Part shown: positions 51,824 to 64,000 of the stretch, one piece after another
Layout of the letters: the number at the start of each line of letters is the position of its first letter
Numbering within the stretch: position 1 is the stretch's first letter
Assembly (NCBI RefSeq): GCF_026151205.1
Contig: NC_087073.1
Coordinates: 12,245,578 to 12,309,577, forward strand
Length of the DNA: 64,000 nt
Origin: Bolinopsis microptera
Taxonomy: Eukaryota; Ctenophora; Tentaculata; Lobata; Bolinopsidae
Direction of reading: 5' to 3'
Program-made: the position numbers and the translations under genes
Notes under the pieces: model-generated
What the model was told of the DNA's origin: nothing
What the model saw: only the letters and a program-made list of their open reading frames with translations
Database searches by the model: none

Positions 51824-54800
51824 ATGGACACCGATAGTGAAGCCAGTATACCTGATATATCTGTTGGCAGTGCAGGCAGTTCTGTAAGCTCAAGGCTCCA
51901 AGAGGAGTACCAGAGTTTACTGAAATATGCTCTTGTTACGCCCATGGGTACTCTGGCAGATGGGTAAGTTTTGCTTTGATCTTTGTAATGTTATCTACCA
52001 TTCGAAAAAATGCTCACTTTGTGAACAAGACAATGTGAAACAGTCTACAAAGCATGATAACTGTAGAAGAATTTTAAGATTTAGCCAGCCAAAAGATGTC
52101 ATCTCTCTCTGATATAATTATGAAGTGTTCTCTATCACTGAATTATTGGTTTGATCAGGATGGACGAGGATGTGACACAACAAGAAGATCAGATCCGTCT
52201 ACTGCGGAACAGTAACCCTAACCCAACCCCTCTCCCTCCACCCTTACCCAAGAGAACACCGCCTGCCTCTTCTTATGCAAGCAGTGTAAGTCATAGTACT
52301 ACATTATTATAAGTTATAACGCCAGCTTTCTGGTTTAATAAAATCTTTCATTGCTCATGCCATGCTGGTTAAATGATGCAAAGGTAAAGTACGATTATTC
52401 GTAGATCTTTTATTAAGTAATTATAAAGTCGGATTAATTGTATAATTTGTTTTCCTTGACTGTTGCTAGTCTACTGTGCAGTTATAATGCAGTATGCACT
52501 TGCTGAAGCCAGTAAGTAAATCAGATATGCACAAGATATGCACTTATTATGCACTAATTATGCACTTATTATGCGCTAATAAGTTTTGTAAACTTCTAAC
52601 CAGCTACGTTACTGCGCTGTTTATAAAACAGTGGACCGAGCTTAGAGTTAAATATTTAATATACTTCTCTTTATTGTTTATATTAATCTTACTATTCAGT
52701 AGTGGAATGTTTAGTAAGTTGTTTTCTTTACAGAGTTCGTCCGAACATGAGCCTGTCAGGTTGATAACCACTAGAGAAGTTACCAGAGTTACTCCTGCCC
52801 CATCTGCTGAGATAAGTAATGGTAAATCATATACATTTCACATAAAAATAGAGCCACAAACGATCAATATCTCAATTGTTAGCGTTGTTGTATAACAATG
52901 ATAATTTGTTTCAAAGTAAGAATTTACCCAGCAACCCTCATTTATTGCCTCTTTTAGTTGCTAGTGATTAGTCAACCGTTAAAGATATGCATGCATGTTA
53001 CATAACGGCCACAATATGATAATATAACAATGATTGCGTGTTATTATTGTTGTTGTTATCCCATATTGGGGTTAATAAGGAACAGTGTGTAAGCTACAAC
53101 AAGGTCAAGTGATATTCTTATGTTTTTTAGGTGCTTCAGTCAACACTACAGAGGGGGAGAAAGCTAAAGAAGTTTCTGTGCAGAATAGAGTGTTTGGCAG
53201 TTTGCCAACACTATATAGCTCGGGACATACTGTCAGTGACTACACGCTCGACGGTAAGATTGTTTATTTCGTGATCTGTCTTTGTAACATGATGATTTTG
53301 AAATATCAAATACAGATAGAACTTACTATCAAATACAAATAGTAATACAGATTCATACAATAAAAACAGAGTTAATCCTACTAGCAGTGGTGGAATTCCC
53401 GCCTCTCGCTGACTGTACAGAGATTTGCGATAATCACAGTAGCGTAAATAATAGTATTTAAGTATTTATTATGATGTCTCGCCATTTTCGTTATCTGATG
53501 AAGAAAGGGGTAAATCTTTCTCGTCATAATTAAGATTAGCACTGTACCAACAGCACATACTCTGTAATAAACAGTCTGACGACCTATTTTACAGAATTAG
53601 ACGCCACTCTGGAAGATGAAACAGCAAGTCTGGTAAAAAGAGAAACAGTCAGGGAGTCAGAGATACTTACTTCCGCCCATGATAGTGATATTGTCAGATT
53701 GGAGGGGCAGATCGACGAATGGAACATTGCTTTGCGGCAAAACATTCTGGTATGTGTTATATATTTGTTACTAGTACATGTACTTTTTATATTTATATAT
53801 AATCTTGTGACAACTGAATTGTGTGCAGCACTATATCGAGCCCATAGCGCGATGATATGCAGATTGATATATGTATCACATCAGTAGATCAGTACATCAT
53901 CACCAAATGCGATGTGTGCTTTTATAATCACATTTATTGTACGAACTGGCCAAACACATCCTAATTGACTAACAATATTGGGGGAAAAGAAGAGGCACGG
54001 TATATGAGCTAACCCGTAATACTGGTATAAAGAGGCACGGTATAGAGAAGTTTTACTGTAGATTGCTTTCAGATATAATGTTACTTACTTACAATGAATT
54101 GTAACGAAGAGCCAAATTATCCTGAAACTTAACTGTGCGATGATGTGAACCCTAAGCTCTGTTTGTGACCATTGACCAGCTACCATAGTACCATTAATCA
54201 TTATTATCTTTTTTATTAAATACTTTTCAAACCCTACAGAGTACAGCAATTATAACGTATAAAATAAATTATAAATTATTGCCCCCGTCTGTAAAATCTG
54301 ACGGGAGACCAAACACAGTACTGCACAGTAAAATGTGCCCGCAATTACATGGCCCCGATATGACAACAAAGATGTGATACAAAATTGTGAAAAAATAAAT
54401 ATGTGATAAAGAATGTGAAACAGTTCAAATTTCTTCAGACGAGGCTGATACATGTTCTTATCAGAGCTGACAAGGCTCTGCTTGACTGCTTTCCTCCTCT
54501 TTTCAATTCCTCCCAGAGCTTCTTGAAAGCTCTCCTTTCTTCCACTGATCTGTCCGGGCAAATGTAGATACTTTTATAGCCCTGTTTTGTTCGTAGAAGT
54601 TTAGCTTTTCTCAGCACCTGAGCTGCCATATCAGAGCTATTCAGAAATAGCTTAGTAGGTCGTGATGTTTCGGCTCTCTTCAGACCAACTCTACAACAGT
54701 CACGAAATGAAGGTTTCTCGTTTATCTCACCAAGAATTTCAGCAACTTTGTTTTCTAACTTCTCGCCGTCGGATTCACTTATTCCATAGATTACGACGTT

Positions 54801-57800
54801 TCTGCTTCTTTCATCCTTTTCAGCTATTGTCTTAACTGCGGTACAGATCTTCTTTGGCGTAAGAGCAGCAGCACAAGTCTTCTTCAGAGTACAAGTCTTC
54901 TTCAGGACATTTCTGATACAAATTCATAGTTTAGTTCGTTCAAGTCTTAGTTCTTATAATGGTAATTGTTCCAGCTCATGAGTCGCTGTAAATAGCCTAA
55001 GCCGTACCTTTACATTTAAGTTCCTTTTCGGCTATAAAGCGATGTTGTAGCGATGAATAGATGTCAAGTTATTGTTTTTATCATCATATTATTATTATCA
55101 TCACGACAAGGCCCACATGACAAGATGGTTGTGAACTAAGTTCAATTAAATCGATACGATATAATTACACAAGGACTGGAGACATAATAGTAAAATATTT
55201 TGTTCTTGACAAGCTATTATATTTGATGATCATCTTTTTCACGTACCCCATCTTTTGTCTTGAAATTTCGTAATTGCAATTTGCCACAGACACCTCTCTT
55301 TCACTCGATTCACTTATTGTATTATAACGCCGCTGTGCTAATCTATTCTATCCGCTCGGATTGAACCGGTATCTTTCTCTAGCTTTTTCTCAGTTCTGTG
55401 CTTATTAAGTTTCATAGTTACTCCTTGAAATATGTCGATATGTGAACAGTGTGAAAAGTGCCGAGCTTTGAGTGAAGTAGACTTCGATATCAAAAAACTT
55501 TTAGTCGCAAAGAGGAGCAGGGGAATATTGAAGCGTTTTCGGAGTTTGATAATATCTTGTTGTTATAAACTTGGTCTTATCAAAATTGATGGTGTGGAGA
55601 ATTTGACTGAGCGAATGTATGTTGTCTAGAAGAGACGTGTCTAAAGGTTTCCATGATAATGTGACCTTTTTAGTAGATGATATGGTTCGTACATTGTCAT
55701 CCTTCAAACCCAAATTCTGAACTTTGCATTATTCACAAATTCTTCAGTATTTTTAAATTACGTGACCAGTAACCAGTCCCTTATTTAATCATAAAATCCT
55801 AGCTAATGATGAGAATGTATCAAATTTAATTTCAGGCGGAGTTGACACAGATCAAACTGAAGTTACTTCAACAACAGAAGTGCAGAATACTGGACGAGAG
55901 GGAGAAGTAAGTTTTCAAAAACTTAAAACTTTTCAACCGAATAATTCGAATACCTTCGTTTGACTGATGTAGAAAAATCTCATGTTCACATTACGGATAT
56001 AACATCATTGGCATTTGGCAATGGTCGGTAATATAAAACCTTATCAGGATGGTAGCTAATATGAAACCTTATCAGGATGCTTAATTGAAATATTATCGCT
56101 CTCTCTACATATAATCTCTTAGGAGCAACGAACGGATGGCCCGGCTAACACTTCAAAATGAGGAACTCAAGGAATTAGTTGCGAACTGCGAGAGAACTAT
56201 TGCTCAGAAGGACTCGATTATAGCTAACCTGACAACTTCCCTCAATAAACAGAAAACTAAGGAAGGACTTGTTCGTAGTTTCAGTCAGTGGAAGTTGAGG
56301 CATTGCGATGAGAAAAGAGAGGTGAGAACACTTTGTATTCAGTTTAGAGTCAATTTATGTGTTGTATGTAATACATATAAATGTAATATTTAATATTGTT
56401 AAAATATGTTGTATTATGTTAGGGAGGTCTAGGGGTCCAATGACCAATGATGACCAACCACTTGACGACAATTTTTGCTAAATTGAAGAAACTAAAATTA
56501 TCATTCTTGGACCCTCCTAAAACTTTTGTCAATTCTTGCCCATAGTCACGTGATAAAGGTACATTCCTGCTCATGCTTATTGCAGCCAGTGTGAGATCAC
56601 TTTTAAAAAAAGTACTTTGACCACTTCAGTTATTCTAGCTAATATGAATATTAGTTCTGAATAATCTTGGCGTTTCACTTTTCTTAGTTAGTTTAAAATA
56701 CTATTCACTATACAGATTACAGCTGTATACTGTATAGTATACTATGAAACAAATGTTACGTAGCGATATTTATAATAAGTGACACGTTTTATGTCAAAAG
56801 AAATACAAACTATTTTCTATGTAATATATGTAATATATATGTCATTGAAACAGATCAATCTAACAATTTGATAAAGCTTGATTTGATTTAACAAAATGTG
56901 TATCTAATTAAAGATTGATTCATGATCTACATTCTACAATTCTCATCTCACAATTCATAACGCCCAGGAATTCTGCGGCCGCATAGCAGACGACTTTTAC
57001 GCAAGAAAGTTGATGACACGCGCATTTCGTTCCTGGATGAGCGTCCAAGAGAATAAGTGGAAAGAAAGAGTGGAGCGGGCGTGTCAGAACCGCGCACAGG
57101 AAGTTTGCGAAAAGCTGACACGTGATTACGAGGACAAGGTTGCCGCGCTGCAGCAACAACTTGGTGCAGCTTGCGCAGAGATTGCTAGTCTGCGTTCTGA
57201 TAGGGAGCAGTTTGAGGAGCGCATGAAGAAGGGCTTCATGAGGGGGGTGTGCGCGCTGAACTTGGAGGCTATGACTATGTTCAAAGAGGAGGAGTCTACT
57301 AAAGAGAATGTAGAACCCCCTGAAACTTCTGTAGTCCAGCCACTTCAGGTAATTAACTTATTTTAACCTCTGGATCTTATTTATCAGTAAATTATCTTTA
57401 TTATATAATATTATATATCCAAGCGCTATCAATGAGTTGTCAGAGTTTCTCCAGAGAGTGCTCGACTGACATGCAGGAGCATTTTAATAACCAGTGATCG
57501 GTATTGTTTTATCATCGTCATAAATTATTTGCCACTGATTCCCATTGTTCGATTGTTATATAACCAAGCATATTATTTTATTCACAGAGAATGGTCTAAT
57601 TTTTTTACTGATAATTTTCTTCGAATTAAATCTGAATGCAGCAGTCATATTTGGGGTATTTGACTAAACACTATTTTCAGAGTATGCCGGTGTTATCTGA
57701 ACACCCCTTACCAAACCTGACGACTGCCCCCTATCCGCCTTACAAACCCAACTCTAAACAAGTCCTGGTCAGGCTTCAAGGAACTTCAAACAAGGGCAAC

Positions 57801-59883
57801 CACAAAACTGCCAAGCCCCAATTAGAGGTATGTCAGCCACCTTCAACAACATCTTCAAATAATGTTTAGAAAATTACTGGTCGAAAGTTTGGTTGAAAGT
57901 TGGAAACCGACTTGATTTTAAATGTTTATGTATCATGCAGTAAAGGCGTGTTCCATGCTTAATGCGTTGATGGCAATCATTCTTCATAACGGCTGTTGCA
58001 AAGTTTACAGAAGTTAACTGATCTAGTTTCAAGTTCTGACCAAACTTTTGACCAAACTTTCTACAGATTTAAACACTTTCAGCGATGAAAACGCGATATA
58101 AAAATTAACTTAAGATAAAATGTTTAGACTCATCGAATAGGTTAACTTAAAGATATTATAAATTTGTATTCTTCATGTTATTATAAAAAGACTTGTGTAC
58201 TAGATTTTTTACGATATGAAGAATAAAAATCACGTACATTTAAAAATCACGTAGTATATCTAACTTTTTCACAAAAATCCCGAAAACAAGATCATGGCTA
58301 TAATTCTTGTCATCCGTAATCAAAGTCGGGTCCATAATTTATTGAGAATACTGGTAGTTTTGGACTGCAGATTTAACAATTTTGCTTTACAATGTTTTAA
58401 CCCTTAGAAAGTAAGAACATGCTCAAATTATTTGTGACTTAGAAGTGTTGATAGATTAATAAAGCACTACCTGCATACCGTTTAATTTGGGGGTATTCAC
58501 GTTCCTTTGTTCTCACAAGAAACCTTTTATCTTAAATAATGAACCACTGATATCATTCTGTGCCGAAAAAGGAATCCTGTGAGTTGTGACCTTAATTTTC
58601 GTCACATACTTTTTTTAAATCACATACTTACAAAAATATTCTAAAACAAATAAGCTTTTAGTTCAATAGGCACTAAATATATATATATAATAGAACTAAA
58701 GCAACAGTTTATCCCATAATTTACGCCTTGTAGAAAATCATATTTTATAAGACTACCTTACTCGGGATTATTACGACGGGTTTATTAACGACCGGTTAAA
58801 ATATGGTTCGGGAAAAATATGGCGAAATTGCTCAAAACCCACCACATTTTCCCGGTCGCCATTTTACCGGTGTCCAACCTTTCAATTTTAGATTCAAAAA
58901 TTTTGTCTCAGATGTAAATTTCCTTATTAGAAATAAGCAAGTTTAGAAATTTTCGCATTGCTAAAACTTGTGAAACAAGTCGAATTATCAATAATTGTTG
59001 AAAGTAGACAGAAATAATGATGGAAAATAATTTTTAACATTTGAAGCGTCACAACCAGATCGATATTAAGATAAAGGGAGAGCTGTTTAGTCTTCCAATA
59101 AGTTGTAATCATCTTCGTTATCTTCATCTGGATCATCCCTTTCATCAGTTTTAATTAATTCAAGTTTTAATTTAACTGTTACTTTTACTTTGAGTCCTAT
59201 TTTATTATGTAGAGATAGTCAATACCTAAGAAATTAAAAATTGGCCTATTTAAATCAAATTTGACAATAAGGATATATGACAAGAATTGGGCAAAAAGGT
59301 GAATTTTTTGCAATTTTAGCCAAATGAAGTCGAAAAACCTACAACAAGTGTCCCAATAGTCTTCTTTAGTGAATATAAGACAACGATTAAAATATGAGCA
59401 CCCATACCCCTTGGGAACCCTAAAAGCTGAGTAGGCGGGTTTATTAACGACCGGTAAAAATGTGGTTCGGGAAAAATATGGCGAAATTACCCTAAACCCA
59501 CCACTTTATCCCGGTCATAATAATCCCGAGTAAGGTATTTAGTTAACACCACCTTGTAAGTTTTAAAATGTATACATTCTTTAGTTTTACGTCGTGGGCG
59601 ACAATAAGCTATTTACTGCGAGGTATTGTTGAGGTACAGTAGTTTCATTAATAGCCAAGTCACAATTAACTACAATTTTGCTAAAATTTCGTTTTTGAGA
59701 TTAAATCATGTTTTACGCTAACGCAAATGTTTTACAACATTTTGTGATTAGATGTACTAACAATTAATATTTCAGACAGTAGTAGTAGAGAGACACTCGG
59801 GGCCCACCCACCACCCTCCACTGCGAGTTCCTCCAAAGAAACACAAAGTTAAGAACCAAATGTCCGTCAGAATCGTTGAATAA
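51824..59883 (+). CDS. POC5: Centrosomal protein POC5
   Basis: Ten exons with matching phases: 51824-51963, 52159-52285, 52734-52821, 53131-53253, 53595-53749, 55836-55906, 56123-56321, 56968-57348, 57681-57827, 59776-59883 (512 aa). The N-terminus SSVSSRLQEEYQSLLKYALVTP matches the conserved POC5 start (shown here in part). Exons 6-8 are coiled-coil, with the centrin-binding-type repeat FRSWMSVQENKWKERVERAC and the signature MRGVCALNLEAMTMF. POC5 binds centrins and lines the inner scaffold of the distal centriole. The C-terminus is basic (PPKKHKVKNQMSVRIVE). Start: ATG one base after an acceptor-like TATCTCAG; no upstream coding exon seen. Introns 5 and 9 carry transposon remains. Confidence 0.92.
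54435..54925 (-). mobile_element. Non-LTR retrotransposon ORF1-like fragment in POC5 intron 5
   Basis: Minus-strand open frame of about 160 codons with DERSRNVVIYGISESD, RVGLKRAETSRPTKLFL, SSDMAAQVLRKAKLL and SIYICPDRSVEERRAFKKLW. The set (RNVVIYG..., RVG, KSV-type ISPDRT..ER) is characteristic of ORF1-type proteins in invertebrate LINE-like elements. A 5' part and any RT are missing, and the frame has no start codon, so it is a fragment. Confidence 0.7.
58756..59535. mobile_element. TIR element in POC5 intron 9
   Basis: 780 bp with inverted ends CCTTACTCGGGATTATTA and TAATAATCCCGAGTAAGG, flanked by TA. Next to each end is a direct copy of GGGTTTATTAACGACCGG and GGTTCGGGAAAAATATGGCG (58779 and 59438 onwards). 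No transposase. Likely Tc1/mariner-type by its TA target. Confidence 0.72.
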
Positions 59884-60576
59884 GCAGTGGATGTTGCTAG
59901 GCGATACCAGAAATTCTCTTTTTAATTGACAAGACGTTTTTTTGTGCGAGATCCTTTCATTTTTAAAGAAGGTGGAGTTTGATTGTTATATTTTTTCAAT
60001 GAGTGCCAGACACCATGAACTGAGGCTGAAGAAATATGACATGGGAGGTGAAACTAATTGTAAATATTTTGCAGTGTTATTATTATGTTGTTGTTTATGT
60101 TATACTGCTATATCACCTATTCAGAATTTCAGTAATCAGTAACCATTATTATATGTTATTATATCAAAATTGAAATCCATTCTTCTTCATTTTTCTTGAT
60201 ATTTGGGGATGTTGGCTGACGGAAAACTGTCCAGACCTTCAAATTTATAAAATAATGATTTGAGGGAATGGACACAATTCAAAATAAAGAAACCGCGGTT
60301 AAGTCTAACACTTCTGTAAGACGCAACAACAACCATATAAAGAAAGGTCTTATTTCGGCAGTTAGTAACCAGCGCGTTCCCGTTATTTGTTGCGCGTACA
60401 CGTGATTTAAACAAATCTACTCTGTACTCGTTACATTTGATAGAAGACAAAAACGGAAAAAATAAAATAATACACGACTTAAAACTCAACGTTTCTGCTT
60501 CGCCACTATGAATGGAAATGATTGATATTATCAAAACACAAAATCTGTTGGGAAATCTCTCATGGGAATCTAACTG
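59884..60576. other. POC5 3'UTR and spacer
   Basis: Small ORFs on both strands, none convincing. Confidence 0.4.
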
Positions 60577-60906
60577 TCAAAAACCGTCCAACATCAGCAT
60601 CATGATCTCACTACTTCCATTCTGGTAGCATACCTGAGCATAATTATAGAAATAGGATAATTTTACTGGGCGGCGCCATATCTTCAATCGGTAAATGAAC
60701 GTCCTAATTAGGTCCCCAGTGCCCAGGTAATTTGGACGCTCTTTAACAACTGCCACAAGTTGGTCGAGTATTTCTCCATACATGCTATTTCTTTTCAAGA
60801 TAGACCAAAGGTAGCGCCCTATGAGTATGGAGACTCTAAATGTTGCTGATATACAGACGGTTGGAATAAGTTGTATTTGGTTAGAATCTAGATTCACCTG
60901 GTCCAT
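60577..60906 (-). other. Unassigned open frame, possible exon
   Basis: 109 codons on the minus strand with an ATG (MDQVNLDSNQIQLIP...) and a stop. It includes a hydrophobic/aromatic region (SILIGRYLWSIL; KLSYFYNYAQVCYQN). I do not recognise it. A second minus frame at 61016-61255 (MEYNAVKLQDVYCLDPRIGQ) lies upstream on the same strand; the two may be exons of one gene or chance. Confidence 0.25.
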
Positions 60907-61429
60907 GTTAAAAGAGGCACACTAGGCTCAAGACAATAGTAACAACGTTTTTGAAACCATCGTCGATGTGCAGTTAGAGGGCATAGCACTTTAATTACTG
61001 ATTCTTACAGTACGTTTAACAATTTCTAATAGTAATGAAGCTATTTTTGAAATCCAGAAGCTCTGACTGCCCAGGAATTCTGCTTTGAGGGTTAAACTGA
61101 GTTCCCCGGTTAAAAGTAATCATTCGTCTCAACCCACTGGTGTTACCGACAGTAATTCTCTCGAATACTCCACCAAATCTTGGACAATGAAAGCCTTGGC
61201 CAATTCTTGGATCCAGACAATATACATCCTGCAATTTCACCGCATTATATTCCATTTTACTGGACGGTTATACCACCGGTATCTGAGTCCGCCAAATCCT
61301 TTAAGCGTTTACGCCAGAGCACAGACGTTCCTGGTCCTACTCCCCAGGCATCAGGTAAATCCTTTCATCCACCTCTGCAAATCATTAGATTGTAGATTAA
61401 GATACCATCAAGTTTGAAGATCGGACTGC

Positions 61430-61975
61430 CAAAATTCGAAACTGAAAATAACCTAAATTTAGGGCCGAGCGTGCTCAATCACTTTACAGTCCATCTTCGA
61501 GATTGTTCTAAAACAATGAAACCAACTTAAATCGATGTATTTTCGAACGCTGATTCCGAATCACCTCCCATGACAATAAAATGCTCCCCTGGCGAGATAT
61601 TGGCGAAAAACTTTCTCGATCACGTGATATGATTGATTTGTTGTTGTTGTTGATACCAGGACGCGCGCCGAGTTGGACTCGTCGACGGTCCTGGAGTAAT
61701 AGTATATGGAACAGATATTTTACGAGTATCACCCGTTAAGTGATATGACATTATGACCGTACAAGGAAGTTAGTCTAATTTCTCGTTAGCCTTAGGGTTA
61801 GGGTTTCAGCATATGCTTTGCTAAGGATTGGGTTAGTGTTGGGATCAGATTAGAGGGCCGTTAGAATAGTCGTTCAGGGCCAGCTAAAGAACGGGTTGAA
61901 AAAGTCACGTGACAGTCGAGTGCAGAGTGATTAATCATCGTCCATTTGGGGCGGGCTAACTATAAAGTTGTTTGA
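61430..61975. repeat. TTAGGG-bearing dispersed repeat, copy 2
   Basis: Inverted homologue of 17770-18225, co-linear across ~450 bases (for example TCTCGATCACGTGATATGA, TTAGTCTAATTTCTCGTTAG, TTCAGGGCCAGCTA, GTCACGTGACAGTC). The TTAGGG units are more decayed here. It is interrupted by hairpin repeat H copy f at 61633-61740. Confidence 0.72.
61633..61740 (-). mobile_element. Hairpin repeat H, copy f, with 8-bp target duplication
   Basis: A 108-base insertion flanked by TGATATGA on both sides (61625-61632, 61741-61748). The homologous repeat at 17770-18225 has a single copy of that site and no insert (near 18014-18030), which defines the element's ends. In the minus orientation it reads TTAACGGGTGATACTCGTAA, ATATCTGTTCCATATA, a hairpin of CCAGGACCGTCGACGAGTCC with AACTCGGCGCGCGTCCTGG, then an (AAC)n tail. 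No inverted ends and no ORF. Confidence 0.8.
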
Positions 61976-63180
61976 CATTTTGTTTCTCCTGCCCTAGTTG
62001 TTCCCATCCAAGAAGAAATTAATAAACACTTTGGCTGGATTGAGATTTTTGGAATCATTTAACATCATCTCAATTCTCAATAAATGAAACAATCTTTACA
62101 ATTACATGATTCTGGAGAATCTGAAGATCGAATTGGAAATCTATCAAAATGAGCATATTTATATACCGAAATTTCGAAGATGTTTAATTTTAAAATATTA
62201 GGTTTTGTGCAAGCTTTGGATCAGGATGACGAGTCATTTTGGTCCTTTCTGCTTGTTTTCGCTTGTTCTCACTTATCAGAACTGAATAACCAATACCATC
62301 ATTCTATTCTTTAAATTTTAAGACTCTTTTTCTAGCAACGATTTAGGATGTTTCGAAATCGTGATTTGGATATTTTATAGGTATCTGAACTCGTTAGGAG
62401 TTTACTAATACTAAGCACCAAAGCTTACAAATGTTCACCTTTTTCATTTTTGTATTTTCGTTACTGATCACGGTTTATAAATAATATCAGAAATCTCATT
62501 TGCGTGATTTAATGCTTGTCTGCTTGTATTGTAAGCTTGTTGATTACGTTGATCATAGATCTTTTTCTGAAACGACCAGCACCTGATGGATTATCATTGA
62601 CTAATAGCTCATTACCGTTAACAAATTCAACCGCATAATTTCAGAAATTTTGCCGAATCATTTGAGATTTTTCCAAATTTGTAATTAAAATCGCACAGTT
62701 TGCCATTTTAGATCAAGATGCGGTACCACACGATTTTCCATATCTTGCCACACCTAAATTGTAAATGTTTGATCCTCCGCGAAGTTTATTTTTAAATATG
62801 AAAACGAAGCTTTCCGGATACTTAAAAACGACTTCCTATCTTGTTCATGTAGAAAATGCATATTTGTTTTAACATGTTCATTTCATTATTAAAAGAAGCA
62901 CCGTTATAAACTCAACCTTGTCTAGTTTCCAGTTCCCGATGAAATATCTCAATTCTCACAAGCTAATAATCACACTCAACGCTTTGATCGATATCCAAAA
63001 AACCGACTCGCATCAACTTTTAAAGGCGGATCAGGAAAAGCTATTCTCGTCAATCACGTCTAACATGTAAATTGTAAAATAGTTCTCGCAACTTCTCCTA
63101 TCATTATTATTAACACGATCTTTGATGCCATAAGCCATTGACATCATTCAATAAAAATTAAATTTTTTGATAAGAAACAT
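61976..63180. other. Intergenic, nothing recognised
   Basis: AT-rich with frequent GAT/ATC words; no long ORF, repeat pair or RNA gene seen. Confidence 0.5.
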
Positions 63181-63201
63181 TTTATTATAACTAGTACTAC
63201 C

Positions 63202-63498
63202 ACTTTATTACGATCCGCATTTTACTACTATTCGCCTTTTAAATTTACCTGCTTGATAGCATAATTATAATACATTAATACCTTCATGGCTGTTGAGTGC
63301 ATCCGGCGATAATGCCAACGCACGCTTTAGCGGAGGGCGAGCCCGAGAACAAAAATAAGCCAAGGTATTATTTGTTATAATTTTTTCCACTTAATTACGA
63401 TCCGCATTTTACTACTATTCGCCTTTTAAATTTACCTGCTTGATAGCATAATTATAATACATTAATACCTTCATGGCTGTTGAGTGCATCGGGCGATC
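63202..63498. repeat. Direct repeat, ~105-base unit, two copies
   Basis: The unit beginning TTTATTACGATCCGCATTTT and ending CTGTTGAGTGCATC occurs at about 63204-63303 and 63391-63490, nearly identical, with about 80 unrelated bases between. Confidence 0.85.
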
Positions 63499-63596
63499 GG
63501 GCGACTTTTTGGGGAAATAATTCCCAGACAATATTATATAGCCGATTTTAATAATATAAAACGGAAGACTCAAAGATTTGCCGACTAGTAGTAGTT

Positions 63597-63618
63597 ATGG
63601 ATTGTCGCACCGCTCAGG
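63597..63618 (+). CDS. Possible first coding exon of a gene leaving the window
   Basis: ATG at about 63598 opens MDCRTAQ and meets a good donor (CAG/GTGAGT) after 21 bases. No other support. Confidence 0.2.
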
Positions 63619-63763
63619 TGAGTCAGGATATTTGTTTCAGTTTGGTGACAATCCCTTCCGCAGATTTTAACGCTATAAGCGCACCAAAAAGACTCACCAA
63701 AACGCGCACGAGTTCAACCTCAGGCACCACCCTTACCATACGGCATACAGTTACATTCAGTTA

Positions 63764-64000
63764 GGGGTCGTTCACATATTACGTAATCAATATTTTGGCA
63801 ATTTTTACCCCCCTCCGTAATCAACCGTAATCAAGACCGAACCCCCCCCCCCCCTATATTACGTAATCAAGGTTTGACCCTCCCCCCCCCCCCCGTAATC
63901 AAGACCGAACCCCCCTCCTATATTTATTAAAAGCTATCACAACGGATTAATGAATGAAATAATCGCAAAACACTTACTAAACGAAAATTGGTTTAAAAAA
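63764..64000. mobile_element. PIF/Harbinger-like MITE, cut by the window end
   Basis: Left end GGGGTCGTTCACATATTACG, then C-runs alternating with TTACGTAATCAAG words, co-linear with 49973-50320; the right end lies outside. Flanked on the left by TTA. Confidence 0.78.

Noticed and set aside
55432..55629. 65-codon ORF starting MSICEQCEKC in POC5 intron 5
   Set aside because: Has an ATG and Cys pairs but no domain, splice context or repeat homologue I can support.
61180..61395. Plus-strand exon with a donor at its end
   Set aside because: The reading (LGQFLDPDNIHPAIS...) looks protein-like, but there is no ATG or in-frame acceptor, and a minus-strand frame overlaps it.

Overview
This is animal nuclear DNA: AT-rich, with GT-AG introns, AATAAA-type tails, widely spaced genes and many transposon remnants. 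The genes belong to animal families (STAM, UBE4A, POC5, DUSP12, a testis-specific serine kinase, a SETDB-like protein, Ly6/uPAR domains). Together with a GIY-YIG Penelope-like retroelement and a tRNA-derived SINE-like repeat, they point to an invertebrate, possibly a non-bilaterian such as a cnidarian. I cannot name the species.

Layout. 0.3-5.5 kb: a partial nuclear-type protein gene and a large Gln-rich gene, perhaps one transcription unit. 7.1-8.0 kb: an intronless amidohydrolase/lactonase. 8.4-9.9 kb: a 1.55-kb DNA transposon with an 8-bp target duplication, inserted just upstream of DUSP12 (9.96-12.7 kb, 8 exons). 12.9-13.7 kb: a mariner-like MITE. 14.0-16.6 kb (minus): a TSSK-type kinase with a spliced low-complexity tail. 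17-25.5 kb: a repeat-dense block holding a TTAGGG-bearing repeat, a Penelope-like element and a decaying array of Ly6/uPAR three-finger domains. 25.9-29.1 kb: a SINE-like repeat and nested DNA transposons. 29.5-33.2 kb: a SETDB-like protein whose SET domain has lost its catalytic motifs. 34.5-36.1 kb: STAM. 37.4-47.5 kb: UBE4A, 14 exons, with striking satellites in its introns. 48-50.6 kb: dispersed repeats. 51.8-59.9 kb: POC5, 10 exons. 60-64 kb: mostly repeats, with a truncated MITE at the window edge.

The host genes are unrelated housekeeping or cell-biology genes: endosomal sorting (STAM), ubiquitin chain elongation (UBE4A), centriole structure (POC5), phosphatase and kinase signalling, and chromatin. 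They do not form a pathway. Five plus-strand genes have a splice-acceptor-like site within about 36 bases of the start codon and no visible upstream coding exon, which fits short 5'UTR introns or spliced-leader trans-splicing.

The most unusual signals are: a roughly 100-base structured repeat in six copies, one with a clean 8-bp duplication and a matching empty site; a 12-bp minisatellite that repeats the UBE4A exon-5 donor site in frame; the apparently dead SETDB-like protein; and a transposon that may supply the N-terminus and splice acceptor of DUSP12. All identifications are by eye; no database search was run.
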